Shown one piece after another: positions 22,479 through 35,029 of a stretch of 41,095 nt of DNA. Origin of the DNA: Saccoglossus kowalevskii (taxonomy: Eukaryota > Hemichordata > Enteropneusta > Harrimaniidae). The translations under genes were made by a program, and so were the position numbers. Below the pieces are notes generated by a model. The model saw only the letters and a list, made by a program, of their open reading frames with translations, had not been told where the DNA came from and made no database searches. The stretch spans positions 1 through 41,095 of the forward strand of contig NW_003146891.1 of NCBI RefSeq assembly GCF_000003605.2. Reading direction: 5' to 3'. Numbering within the stretch: the first letter of the stretch is position 1; the number at the start of each line of letters is the position of its first letter.

Positions 22479-24076
22479 AGTTTGTTACCCTACCCATCAA
22501 GTCTGTGGCCATAGTTTGTGAGCCGACCCATCAAGTCTGTGGCTATAGTTTGTGAGCCAACCCATCAAGTCTGTGGCTATAGTTTGTGAGCCAACCCATC
22601 AAGTCTGTGGCTATAGTTTGTGAGCCAACCCATCAAGTCTGTGGCTATAGTTTGTGAGCCGACCCATCAAGTCTGTGGCTATAGTTTGTGAGCGGATCCA
22701 TCAAGTCTGTGGCTATAGTTTGTGAGCCAACCCATCAAGTCTGTGGCCATAGTTTGTGAGCCAACCCATCAAGTCTGTGGCTATAGTTTGTGAGCCAACC
22801 CATCAAGTCTGTGGCTATAGTTTGTGAGCCAACCCATCAAGTCTGTGGCCATAGTTTGTGAGCCAACCCATCAAGTCTGTGGCTATAGTTTGTGAGCTGA
22901 CCCATCAAGTCTGTGGCTATAGTTTGTGAGCCAACCCATCAAGTCTGTGGCCATAGTTTGTTACCCTACCCATCAAGTCTGTGGCCATAGTTTGTGAGCC
23001 GACCCATTAAGTCTGTGGCCATAGTTTGTGAGCCGACCCATCAAGTCTGTGGCTATAGTTTGTGAGCCAACCCATCAAGTCTGTGGCTATAGTTTGCGAG
23101 CCAACCCATCAAGTCTGTGGCTACAGTTTGTGAGCCAACCCATCAAGTCTGTGGCCATAGTTTGTGAGCCGACCCATCAAGTCTGTGGCTATAGTTTGTG
23201 AGCCAACCCATCAAGTCTGTGGCTATAGTTTGTGAGCCAACCCATCAAGTCTGTGGCCATAGTTTGTGAGCCAACCCATCAAGTCTGTGGCTATAGTTTG
23301 TGAGCCGACCCATCAAGTCTGTGGCCATAGTTTGTGAGCCGACCCATCAAGTCTGTGCCTGCAGTTTGTGAGCCGACCCATCAAGTCTGTGGCTATAGTT
23401 TGTGAGCCGACCCATCAAGTCTGTGGCCATAGTTTGTGAGCCGACCCATCAAGTCTGTGGCCATAGTTTGTGAGCCGACCCATCAAGTCTGTGGCTATAG
23501 TTTGTGAGCCGACCCATCAAGTCTGTGGCTATAGTTTGTGAGCCGACCCATCAAGTCTGTGGCCATAGTTTGTGAGTCGACCCATCAAGTCTGTGGCTAT
23601 AGTTTGTGAGCCGACCCATTAAGTCTGTGGCTATAGTTTGTGAGCTGACCCATCAAGTCTGTGCCTGCAGTTTGTGAGCCGACCCATCAAGTCTGTGGCT
23701 ATAGTTTGTGAGCCGACCCATCAAGTCTGTGGCCATAGTTTGTGAGCCGACCCATCAAGTCTGTGGCCATAGTTTGTGAGCCGACCCATCAAGTTTGTGG
23801 CTATAGTTTGTGAGCGGATCCATCAAGTCTGTGGCTATAGTTTGTGAGCCAACCCATCAAGTCTGTGGCCATAGTTTGTGAGCCAACCCATCAAGTCTGT
23901 GGCTATAGTTTGTGAGCCAACCCATCAAGTCTGTGGCTATAGTTTGTGAGCCAACCCATCAAGTCTGTGGCCATAGTTTGTGAGCCAACCCATCAAGTCT
24001 GTGGCTATAGTTTGTGAGCCGACCCATCAAGTCTGTGGCTATAGTTTGTGAGCCAACCCATCAAGTCTGTGGCCAT
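22479..24076 (+). repeat. B block followed by C-type block with second B tail
   Basis: B (22479-22954, 14 units) has GGATCC at 22694, 261 bases before the next marker. Its marker is followed by a G13/C20 unit, so the usual T20 partner is absent. C (22955-24076, 33 units) has a CGAG unit near 23096, CTGCAG at 23359 and 23665, a GTCGAC unit at 23576 and a second GGATCC at 23816, again 261 bases before the marker at 24077. Confidence 0.75.
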
Positions 24077-27000
24077 AGTTTGTTACCCTACCCATCAAGT
24101 CTGTGGCCATAGTTTGTGAGCCGACCCATTAAGTCTGTGGCCATAGTTTGTGAGCCGACCCATCAAGTCTGTGGCTATAGTTTGTGAGCCAACCCATCAA
24201 GTCTGTGGCTATAGTTTGCGAGCCAACCCATCAAGTCTGTGGCTACAGTTTGTGAGCCAACCCATCAAGTCTGTGGCCATAGTTTGTGAGCCGACCCATC
24301 AAGTCTGTGGCTATAGTTTGTGAGCCAACCCATCAAGTCTGTGGCTAGAGTTTGTGAGCCAACCCATCAAGTCTGTGGCTATAGTTTGTGAGCCGACCCA
24401 TCAAGTCTGTGGCCATAGTTTGTGAGCCGACCCATGAAGTCTGTGCCTGCAGTTTGTGAGCCGACCCATCAAGTCTGTGGCTATAGTTTGTGAGCCGACC
24501 CATCAAGTCTGTGGCCATAGTTTGTGAGCCGACCCATCAAGTCTGTGGCCATAGTTTGTGAGCCGACCCATTAAGTCTGTGGCCATAGTTTGTGAGCCGA
24601 CCCATCAAGTCTGTGGCTATAGTTTGTGAGCCGACCCATCAAGTCTGTGGCCATAGTTTGTGAGTCGACCCATCAAGTCTGTGGCTATAGTTTGTGAGCC
24701 GACCCATTAAGTCTGTGGCTATAGTTTGTGAGCTGACCCATCAAGTCTGTGGCTATAGTTTGTGAGCCGACCCATCAAGTCTGTGGCTATAGTTTGTGAG
24801 CCGACCCATCAAGTCTGTGGCCATAGTTTGTGAGCCGACCCATCAAGTCTGTGGCCATAGTTTGTGAGCCGACCCATCAAGTTTGTGGCTATAGTTTGTG
24901 AGCCGACCCATCAAGTCTGTGGCTATAGTTTGTGAGCCAACCCATCAAGTCTGTGGCCATAGTTTGTGAGCCGACCCATCAAGTCTGTGGCTATAGTTTG
25001 TGAGCCAACCCATCAAGTCTGTGGCTATAGTTTGTGAGCCAACCCATCAAGTCTGTGGCCATAGTTTGTGAGCCAACCCATCAAGTCTGTGGCTATAGTT
25101 TGTGAGCCAACCCATCAAGTCTGTGGCTATAGTTTGTGAGCCAACCCATCAAGTCTGTGGCCATAGTTTGTGAGCCGACCCATCAAGTCTGTGGCCATAG
25201 TTTGTGAGCCGACCCATCAAGTCTGTGGCTATAGTTTGTGAGCCAACCCATCAAGTCTGTGGCTATAGTTTGCGAGCCAACCCATCAAGTCTGTGGCTAC
25301 AGTTTGTGAGCCAACCCATCAAGTCTGTGGCCATAGTTTGTGAGCCGACCCATCAAGTCTGTGGCTATAGTTTGTGAGCCAACCCATCAAGTCTGTGGCT
25401 ATAGTTTGTGAGCCAACCCATCAAGTCTGTGGCCATAGTTTGTGAGCCAACCCATCAAGTCTGTGGCTATAGTTTGTGAGCCGACCCATCAAGTCTGTGG
25501 CCATAGTTTGTGAGCCGACCCATCAAGTCTGTGCCTGCAGTTTGTGAGCCGACCCATCAAGTCTGTGGCTATAGTTTGTGAGCCGACCCATCAAGTCTGT
25601 GGCCATAGTTTGTGAGCCGACCCATCAAGTCTGTGGCCATAGTTTGTGAGCCGACCCATCAAGTCTGTGGCTATAGTTTGTGAGCCGACCCATCAAGTCT
25701 GTGGCTATAGTTTGTGAGCCGACCCATCAAGTCTGTGGCTATAGTTTGTGAGCCGACCCATCAAGTCTGTGGCTATAGTTTGTGAGCCGATCCATCAAGT
25801 CTGTGGCTATAGTTTGTGAGCCAACCCATCAAGTCTGTGGCCATAGTTTGTGAGCCAACCCATCAAGTCTGTGGCTATAGTTTGTGAGCCGACCCATCAA
25901 GTCTGTGGCCATAGTTTGTGAGCCGACCCATCAAGTCTGTGGCCATAGTTTGTGAGCCGACCCATCAAGTCTGTGGCTATAGTTTGTGAGCCGACCCATC
26001 AAGTCTGTGGCTATAGTTTGTGAGCCGACCCATCAAGTCTGTGGCTATAGTTTGTGAGCCGATCCATCAAGTCTGTGGCTATAGTTTGTGAGCCAACCCA
26101 TCAAGTCTGTGGCTATTAGTTTGTGGAGCTAACCCATCAAGTCTGTGGCTATAGTTTGTGAGGCCGACCCATCAAGTCTGTGGCTATAGTTTGTGAGCCG
26201 ATCCATCAAGTCTGTGGCTATAGTTTGTGAGCCAACCCATCAAGTCTGTGGCCATAGTTTGTGAGCCGATCCATTAAGTCTGTGGCCATAGTTTGTGAGC
26301 CGACCCATTAAGTCTGAAGCCATAGTTTGTGAGCCGACCCATCAAGTCTGTGGCTATAGTTTGTGAGCCAACCCATCAAGTCTGTGGCTATAGTTTGTGA
26401 GACGACCCATCAAGTCTGTGGCCATAGTTTGTGAGCCGACCCATCAAGTCTGTGGCCATAGTTTGTGAGCCAACCCATCAAGTCTGTGGCCATAGTTTGT
26501 GAGCCGACCCATCAAGTCTGTGGCTATAGTTTGTGAGCCGACCCATCAAGTCTGTGGCTATAGTTTGTGAGCCGACCCATCAAGTCTGTGGCCATAGTTT
26601 GTGAGCCAACCCATCAAGTCTGTGGCTATAGTTTGTGAGCCAACCCATCAAGTCTGTGGCTATAGTTTGTGAGCCAACCCATCAAGTCTGTGGCTATAGT
26701 TTGTGAGCCAACCCATCAAGTCTGTGGCTATAGTTTGTGAGCCAACCCATCAAGTCTGTGGCTATAGTTTGTGAGCCGATCCATCAAGTCTGTGGCTATA
26801 GTTTGTGAGCCGATCCATCAAGTCTGTGGCTATAGTTTGTGAGCCAACCCATCAAGTCAGTGGCTATAGTTTGTGAGCCAACCCATCAAGTCTGTGGCTA
26901 TAGTTTGTGAGCCAACCCATCAAGTCTGTGGCTATAGTTTGTGAGCCGACCCATCAAGTCTGTGGCTATAGTTTGTGAGCCGACCCATTAAGTCTGTGGC

Positions 27001-27139
27001 TATAGTTTGTGAGCCGATCCATCAAGTCTGTGGCTATAGATTGTGAGCCAACCCATCAAGTCTGTGGCCATAGTTTGTGAGCCAACCCATCAAGTCTGTG
27101 GCTGTAGTTTGTGAGCCGACCCATCAAGTCTGTGGCCAT
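24077..27139 (+). repeat. 90-unit stretch with only an initial TACCCT marker
   Basis: After the marker at 24077, the segment 24111-24756 repeats window positions 1-646. A second C-like head lies near 25159-25300 (CGAG unit near 25271), but the expected marker and T20 units are replaced by a single G13-ccat unit, so a marker appears to have been lost there. CTGCAG units are at 24447 and 25535. An indel-rich patch lies at 26111-26165, and a GAAGCC variant at 26314 is shared with 31042. Confidence 0.75.
26111..26165 (+). repeat. Degenerate patch with three single-base insertions
   Basis: Within 55 bases there are three extra bases (GGCTATTAG, TTGTGGAGC and TGAGGCC) and a substitution (GCTAACC). 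Elsewhere indels average about one per 2.5 kb. This could be a locally unconverted old copy or an assembly or read-error patch; the sequence alone cannot tell which. Confidence 0.8.
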
Positions 27140-28909
27140 AGTTTGTTACCCTACCCATCAAGTCTGTGGCCATAGTTTGTGAGCCGACACACTTAAGTCT
27201 GTGGCCATAGTTTGTGAGCCGACCCATCAAGTCTGTGGCTATAGTTTGTGAGCCGACCCATCAAGTTTGTGGCTATAGTTTGTGAGCCAACCCATCAAGT
27301 CTGTGGCCATAGTTTGTGAGCCAACCCATCAAGTCTGTGGCCATAGTTTGTGAGCCAACCCATCAAGTCTGTGGCTATAGTTTGTGAGCCAACCCATCAA
27401 GTCTGTGGCTATAGTTTGTGAGCCAACCCATCAAGTCTGTGGCTATAGTTTGTGAGCCAACCCATCAAGTCTGTGGCTATAGTTTGTGAGGCCGACCCAT
27501 CAAGTCTGTGGCTATAGTTTGTGAGCCGACCCATCAAGTCTGTGGCCATAGTTTGTGAGCCGACCCATCAAGTCTGTGGCCATAGTTTGTTACCCTACCC
27601 ATCAAGTCTGTGGCCATAGTTTGTGAGCCAACCCATCAAGTCTGTGGCTATAGTTTGTGAGCCAACCCATCAAGTCTGTGGCTATAGTTTGTGAGCCAAC
27701 CCATCAAGTCTGTGGCTATAGTTTGTGAGCCAACCCATCAAGTCTGTGGCTATAGTTTGTGAGCCAACCCATCAAGTCTGTGGCTATAGTTTGTGAGCCG
27801 ATCCATCAAGTCTGTGGCTATAGTTTGTGAGCCGATCCATCAAGTCTGTGGCTATAGTTTGTGAGCCAACCCATTAAGTCTGTGGCCATAGTTTGTGAGC
27901 CGACCCATTAAGTCTGTGGCCATAGTTTGTGAGCCGACCCATTAAGTCTGTGGCTATAGTTTGCGAGCCAACCCATCAAGTCTGTGGCTATAGTTTGTGA
28001 GCCAACCCATCAAGTCTGTGGCTATAGTTTGTGAGCCAACCCATCAAGTCTGTGGCTATAGTTTGTGAGCCGACCCATCAAGTCTGTGGCTATAGTTCGT
28101 GAGCCGACCCATCAAGTCTGTGGCTATAGTTTGTGAGCCGATCCATCAAGTCTGTGGCTATAGTTTGTGAGCCAACCCATCAAGTCTGTGGCCATAGTTT
28201 GTGAGCCGACCCATCAAGTCTGTGGCTATAGTTTGTGAGCCAACCCATCAAGTCTGTGGCCATAGTTTGTTACCCTACCCATCGTGTCTGTGGCCATAGT
28301 TTGTGAGCCGACCCATTAAGTCTGTGGCCATAGTTTGTGAGCCGACCCATCAAGTCTGTGGCTATAGTTTGTGAGCCAACCCATCAAGTCTGTGGCTATA
28401 GTTTGCGAGCCAACCCATCAAGTCTGTGGCTACAGTTTGTGAGCCAACCCATCAAGTCTGTGGCCATAGTTTGTGAGCCGACCCATCAAGTCTGTGGCTA
28501 TAGTTTGTGAGCCAACCCATCAAGTCTGTGGCTAGAGTCTGTGAGCCAACCCATCAAGTCTGTGGCTATAGTTTGTGAGCCGACCCATCAAGTCTGTGGC
28601 CATAGTTTGTGAGCCGACCCATGAAGTCTGTGCCTGCAGTTTGTGAGCCGACCCATCAAGTCTGTGGCTATAGTTTGTGAGCCGACCCATCAAGTCTGTG
28701 GCCATAGTTTGTGAGCCGACCCATCAAGTCTGTGGCCATAGTTTGTGAGCCGACCCATTAAGTCTGTGGCCATAGTTTGTGAGCCGACCCATTAAGTCTG
28801 TGGCCATAGTTTGTGAGCCGACCCATCAAGTCTGTGGCCATAGTTTGTGAGCCGACCCATCAAGTCTGTGGCTATAGTTTGTGAGCCGACCCATCAAGTC
28901 TGTGGCCAT
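27140..28909 (+). repeat. Mosaic blocks related to 31.1-32.4 kb
   Basis: TACCCT units are at 27140, 27584 and 28264. 27584-28264 matches 31358-32038 at offset 3774, including paired GATC units, an A13/T20 unit, two G13/T20 units and a CGAG unit. 27140-27490 instead matches 32038-32387 at offset about 4898, sharing a CCACTAAG-like change and a GAGGCC one-base insertion. The 28264 unit has CATCGTGTCTG. From 28364 a C head leads to CTAGAG, CATGAAG and CTGCAG (28634) units in the order found at window positions 1-342. Confidence 0.75.
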
Positions 28910-30473
28910 AGTTTGTTACCCTGCCCATCAAGTCTGTGGCCATAGTTTGTGAGCCGACCCATTAAGTCTGTGGCCATAGTTTGTGAGCCGACCCATCAAG
29001 TCTGTGGCTATAGTTTGTGAGCCAACCCATCAAGTCTGTGGCTATAGTTTGCGAGCCAACCCATCAAGTCTGTGGCTACAGTTTGTGAGCCAACCCATCA
29101 AGTCTGTGGCCATAGTTTGTGAGCCGACCCATCAAGTCTGTGGCTATAGTTTGTGAGCCAACCCATCAAGTCTGTGGCTATAGTTTGTGAGCCAACCCAT
29201 CAAGTCTGTGGCCATAGTTTGTGAGCCAACCCATCAAGTCTGTGGCTATAGTTTGTGAGCCAACCCATCAAGTCTGTGGCTATAGTTTGTGAGCCAACCC
29301 ATCAAGTCTGTGGCCATAGTTTGTGAGCCAACCCATCAAGTCTGTGGCTATAGTTTGTGAGCCAACCCATCAAGTCTGTGGCTATAGTTTGTGAGCCAAC
29401 CCATCAAGTCTGTGGCCATAGTTTGTGAGCCAACCCATCAAGTCTGTGGCTATAGTTTGTGAGCCGACCCATCAAGTCTGTGGCCATAGTTTGTTACCCT
29501 GCCCATCAAGTCTGTGGCCATAGTTTGTGAGCCGACCCATTAAGTCTGTGGCCATAGTTTGTGAGCCGACCCATCAAGTCTGTGGCTATAGTTTGTGAGC
29601 CAACCCATCAAGTCTGTGGCTATAGTTTGCGAGCCAACCCATCAAGTCTGTGGCTACAGTTTGTGAGCCAACCCATCAAGTCTGTGGTCATAGTTTGTGA
29701 GCCGACCCATCAAGTCTGTGGCTATAGTTTGTGAGCCAACCCATCAAGTCTGTGGCTATAGTTTGTGAGCCAACCCATCAAGTCTGTGGCTACAGTTTGT
29801 GAGCCAACCCATCAAGTCTGTGGACATAGTTTGTGAGCCGACCCATCAAGTCTGTGGCTATAGTTTGTGAGCCAACCCATCAAGTCTGTGGCTATAGTTT
29901 GTGAGCCAACCCATCAAGTCTGTGGCCAGAGTTTGTGAGCCAACCCATCAAGTCTGTGGCTATAGTTTGTGAGCCGACCCATCAAGTCTGTGGCTATAGT
30001 TTGTGAGCCAACCCATCAAGTCTGTGGCCATAGTTTGTGAGCCAACCCATCAAGTCTGTGGCTATAGTTTGTGAGCCAACCCATCAAGTCTGTGGCTATA
30101 GTTTGTGAGCCAACCCATCAAGTCTGTGGCTATAGTTTGTGAGCCAACCCATCAAGTCTGTGGCTATAGTTTGTGAGCCAACCCATCAAGTCTGTGGCTA
30201 TAGTTTGTGAGCCGACCCATCAAGTCTGTGCCTATAGTTTGTGAGCCGATCCATCAAGTCTGTGGCTATAGTTTGTGAGCCAACCCATCAAGTCTGTGGC
30301 CATAGTTTGTGAGCCAACCCATCAAGTCTGTGGCTATAGTTTGTGAGCCAACCCATCAAGTCTGTGGCTATAGTTTGTGAGCCAACCCATCAAGTCTGTG
30401 GCTATAGTTTGTGAGCCGACCCATCAAGTCTGTGGCCATAGTTTGTGAGCCAACCCATCAAGTCTGTGGCCAT
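28910..30473 (+). repeat. Two C-type blocks with TACCCTGCCC markers and a three-unit subrepeat
   Basis: The marker units at 28910 and 29488 both read TACCCTGCCC, a form otherwise found only at 9322. In 28910-29487 the A13 units cycle as ctat, ctat, ccat three times, giving a 102-bp subrepeat. In 29488-30473, units 29760-30371 match 35166-35777 at offset 5406, sharing GGACAT, CCAGAG and GCCTATAG variants in order. Confidence 0.75.
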
Positions 30474-32582
30474 AGTTTGTTACCCTACCCATCAAGTCTG
30501 TGGCCATAGTTTGTGAGCCGACCCATTAAGTCTGTGGCTATAGTTTGTTACCCTACCCATCAAGTCTGTGACCATAGTTTGTGAGCCGACCCATTAAGTC
30601 TGTGGCCATAGTTTGTGAGCCGACCCATCAAGTCTGTGGCTATAGTTTGTGAGCCGACCCATCAAGTCTGTGGCTATAGTTTGTGAGCCAACCCATCAAG
30701 TCTGTGGCCATAGTTTGTGAGCCAACCCATCAAGTCTGTGGCTATAGTTTGTGAGCCGACCCATCAAGTCTGTGGCTATAGTTTGTGAGCCAACCCATCA
30801 AGTCTGTGGCTATAGTTTGTGAGCCAACCCATCAAGTCTGTGGCTATAGTTTGTGAGCCAACCCATCAAGTCTGTGGCCATAGTTTGTGAGCCAACCCAT
30901 CAAGTCTGTGGCCATAGTTTGTGAGCCAACCCATCAAGTCTGTGGCCATAGTTTGTGAGCCGATCCATCAAGTCTGTGGCCATAGTTTGTGAGCCGATCC
31001 ATTAAGTCTGTGGCCATAGTTTGTGAGCCGACCCATTAAGTCTGAAGCCATAGTTTGTGAGCCGACCCATCAAGTCTGTGGCTATAGTTTGTGAGCCAAC
31101 CCATCAAGTCTGTGGCTATAGTTTGTGAGACGACCCATCAAGTCTGTGGCCATAGTTTGTGAGCCGACCCATCAAGTCTGTGGCCATAGTTTGTGAGCCA
31201 ACCCATCAAGTCTGTGGCCATAGTTTGTGAGCCGACCCATCAAGTCTGTGGCTATAGTTTGTGAGCCGACCCATCAAGTCTGTGGCTATAGTTTGTGAGC
31301 CGACCCATCAAGTCTGTGGCCATAGTTTGTGAGCCGACCCATCAAGTCTGTGGCCATAGTTTGTTACCCTACCCATCAAGTCTGTGGCCATAGTTTGTGA
31401 GCCAACCCATCAAGTCTGTGGCTATAGTTTGTGAGCCAACCCATCAAGTCTGTGGCTATAGTTTGTGAGCCAACCCATCAAGTCTGTGGCTATAGTTTGT
31501 GAGCCAACCCATCAAGTCTGTGGCTATAGTTTGTGAGCCAACCCATCAAGTCTGTGGCTATAGTTTGTGAGCCGATCCATCAAGTCTGTGGCTATAGTTT
31601 GTGAGCCGATCCATCAAGTCTGTGGCTATAGTTTGTGAGCCAACCCATTAAGTCTGTGGCCATAGTTTGTGAGCCGACCCATTAAGTCTGTGGCCATAGT
31701 TTGTGAGCCGACCCATTAAGTCTGTGGCTATAGTTTGCGAGCCAACCCATCAAGTCTGTGGCTATAGTTTGTGAGCCAACCCATCAAGTCTGTGGCTATA
31801 GTTTGTGAGCCAACCCATCAAGTCTGTGGCTATAGTTTGTGAGCCGACCCATCAAGTCTGTGGCTATAGTTTGTGAGCCGACCCATCAAGTCTGTGGCTA
31901 TAGTTTGTGAGCCGATCCATCAAGTCTGTGGCTATAGTTTGTGAGCCAACCCATCAAGTCTGTGGCCATAGTTTGTGAGCCAACCCATCAAGTCTGTGGC
32001 TATAGTTTGTGAGCCGACCCATCAAGTCTGTGGCCATAGTTTGTTACCCTACCCATCAAGTCTGTGGCCATAGTTTGTGAGCCGACCCACTAAGTCTGTG
32101 GCCATAGTTTGTGAGCCGACCCACCAAGTCTGTGGCTATAGTTTGTGAGCCGACCCATCAAGTCTGTGGCTATAGTTTGTGAGCCAACCCATCAAGTCTG
32201 TGGCCATAGTTTGTGAGCCAACCCATCAAGTCTGTGGCCATAGTTTGTGAGCCAACCCATCAAGTCTGTGGCTATAGTTTGTGAGCCAACCCATCAAGTC
32301 TGTGGCTATAGTTTGTGAGCCAACCCATCAAGTCTGTGGCTATAGTTTGTGAGCCAACCCATCAAGTCTGTGGCTATAGTTTGTGAGGCCGACCCATCAA
32401 GTCTGTGGCTATAGTTTGTGAGCCGATCCATCAAGTCTGTGGCTATAGTTTGTGAGCCAACCCATCAAGTCTGTGGCCATAGTTTGTGAGCCAACCCATC
32501 AAGTTTGTGGCTATAGTTTGTGAGCCAACCCATCAAGTCTGTGGCTATAGTTTGTGAGCCAACCCATCAAGTCTGTGGCCAT
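30474..32582 (+). repeat. Marker pair and mosaic blocks related to 26.2-28.3 kb
   Basis: TACCCT units at 30474 and 30542 are only two units apart, the closest spacing seen (also found at 19181/19249). Two further markers lie at 31358 and 32038. The GAAGCC (31042) and GAGACGACC (31129) variants match 26314 and 26401 at offset 4728. From 31358 the offset to the other copy changes to 3774. The 954-base shift means this region lacks about 28 units compared with the 26-27 kb region. CCACTAAG and CCACCAAG variants are near 32088 and 32122, and a one-base insertion (GAGGCC) at 32387. Confidence 0.75.
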
Positions 32583-35029
32583 AGTTTGTTACCCTACCCA
32601 TCAAGTCTGTGGCCATAGTTTGTGAGCCGACCCATTAAGTCTGTGGCTATAGTTTGTGAGCCGACCCATCAAGTCTGTGGCTATAGTTTGTGAGCCGACC
32701 CATCAAGTCTGTGGCTATAGTTTGTGAGCCGACCCATCAAGTCTGTGGCTATAGTTTGTGAGCCAACCCATCAAGTCTGTGACCATAGTTTGTGAGCCAA
32801 CCCATCAAGTCTGTGGCTATAGTTTGTGAGCCAACCCATCAAGTCTGTGGCTATAGTTTGTGAGCCAACCCATCAAGTCTGTGGCTATAGTTTGTGAGCC
32901 AACCCATCAAGTCTGTGGCTATAGTTTGTGAGCCAACCCATCAAGTCTGTGGCTATAGTTTGTGAGCCAACCCATCAAGTCTGTGGCTATAGTTTGTGAG
33001 CCGACCCATCAAGTCTGTGGCTATAGTTTGTGAGCCAACCCATCAAGTCTGTGGCTATAGTTTGTGAGCCAACCCATCAAGTCTGTGGCCATAGTTTGTG
33101 AGCCAACCCATCAAGTCTGTGGCTATAGTTTGTGAGCCAACCCATCAAGTCTGTGGCTATAGTTTGTGAGCCAACCCATCAAGTCTGTGGCTATAGTTTG
33201 TGAGCCAACCCATCAAGTCTGTGGCCATAGTTTGAGAGCCAACCCATCAAGTCTGTGGCTATAGTTTGTGAGCCGACCCATCAAGTCTGTGGCTATAGTT
33301 TGTGATCCAACCCATCAAGTCTGTGGCCATAGTTTGTTACCCTACCCATTAAGTCTGTGGCCATAGTTTGTGAGCCGACCCATTAAGTCTGTGGTCATAG
33401 TTTGTGAGCCGACCCATCAAATCTGTGGCTATAGTTTGTGAGCCAACCCATCAAGTCTGTGGCTATAGTTTGCGAGCCAACCCATCAAGTCTGTGGCTAT
33501 AGTATGTGAGCCAACCCATCAATCTGTGGCTATAGTTTGCGAGCCAACCCATCAAGTCTGTGGCTATAATTTGTGAGCCAACCCATCAAGTCTGTGGCTA
33601 TAGTTTGTGAGCCAACCCATCAAGTCTGTGGCCATAGTTTGTGAGCCAACCCATCAAGTCTGTGGCTATAGTTTGTGAGCCGACCCATCAAGTCTGTGGC
33701 CATAGTTTGTGAGCCAACCCATCAAGTCTGTGGCCATAGTTTGTGAGCCGACCCATCAAGTCTGTGGCTATAGTTTGTGAGCCGACCCATCAAGTCTGTG
33801 GCTATAGTTTGTGAGCCGACCCATCAAGTCTGTGGCTATAGTTTGTGAGCCGACCCATCAAGTCTGTGGCTATAGTTTGTGAGACGACCCATCAAGTCTG
33901 TGGCTATAGTTTGTGAGCTGACCCATCAAGTCTGTGGCTATAGTTTGTGAGCCAACCCATCAAGTCTGTGGCCATAGTTTGTTACCCTACCCATCAAGTC
34001 TGTGGCCATAGTTTGTGAGCCGACCCATTAAGTCTGTGGCTATAGTTTGTGAGCCGACCCATCAAGTCTGTGGCTATAGTTTATGAGCCGACCCATCAAG
34101 TCTGTGGCTATAGTTTGTGAGCCGACCCATTAAGTCTGTGGCCATAGTTTGTGAGCCGACCCATCAAGTCTGTGGCCATAGTTTGTGAGCCAACCCATCA
34201 AGTCTGTGGCTATAGTTTGTGAGCCAACCCATCAAGTCTGTGGCTATAGTTTGTGAGCCAACCCATCAAGTCTGTGGCTATAGTTTGTGAGCCAACCCAT
34301 CAAGTCTGTGGCTATAGTTTGTGAGCCGACCCATCAAGTCTGTGGCTATAGTTTGTGAGCCAACCCATCAAGTCTGTGGCTATAGTTTGTGAGCCAACCC
34401 ATCAAGTCTGTGGCCATAGTTTGTGAGCCAACCCATCAAGTCTGTGGCTATAGTTTGTGAGCCGACCCATCAAGTCTGTGGCTATAGTTTGTGAGCCGAC
34501 CCATCAAGTCTGTGGCTATAGTTTGTGAGCCAACCCATCAAGTCTGTGGCCATAGTTTGTGAGCCAACCCATCAAGTCTGTGGCTATAGTTTGTGAGCCA
34601 ACCCATCAAGTCTGTGGCTATAGTTTGTAAGCCAACCCATCAAGTCTGTGGCCATAGTTTGTTACCCTACCCATCAAGTCTGTGGCCATAGTTTGTGAGC
34701 CGACCCATCAAGTCTGTGGCTATAGTTTGTGAGCCAACCCATCAAGTCTGTGGCTATAGTTTGTGAGCCAACCCATCAAGTCTGTGGCCATAGTTTGTGA
34801 GCCAACCCATCAAGTCTGTGGCTATAGTTTGTGAGCCAACCCATCAAGTCTGTGGCTATAGTTTGTGAGCCAACCCATCAAGTCTGTGGCTATAGTTTGT
34901 GAGCCAACCCATCAAGTCTGTGGCCATAGTTTGTGAGCCAACCCATCAAGTCTGTGGCTATAGTTTGTGAGCCGACCCATCAAGTCTGTGGCTATACTTT
35001 GTGAGCCAACCCATCAAGTCTGTGGCCAT
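32583..35029 (+). repeat. D-type blocks, counterpart of 5136-6191
   Basis: Markers are at 32583, 33331, 33976 and 34656. The 33331 marker carries T20 and is surrounded by the same rare variants as 5646 (TTTGAGAG, TGATCCAAC, GGTCAT, CATCAAATCTG, TATAATTTG). A one-base deletion (CATCAATCTG) near 33519 and an AGTATGTG variant are private to this copy. The 33976 block has a GTTTATGAG variant near 34083. Confidence 0.75.
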
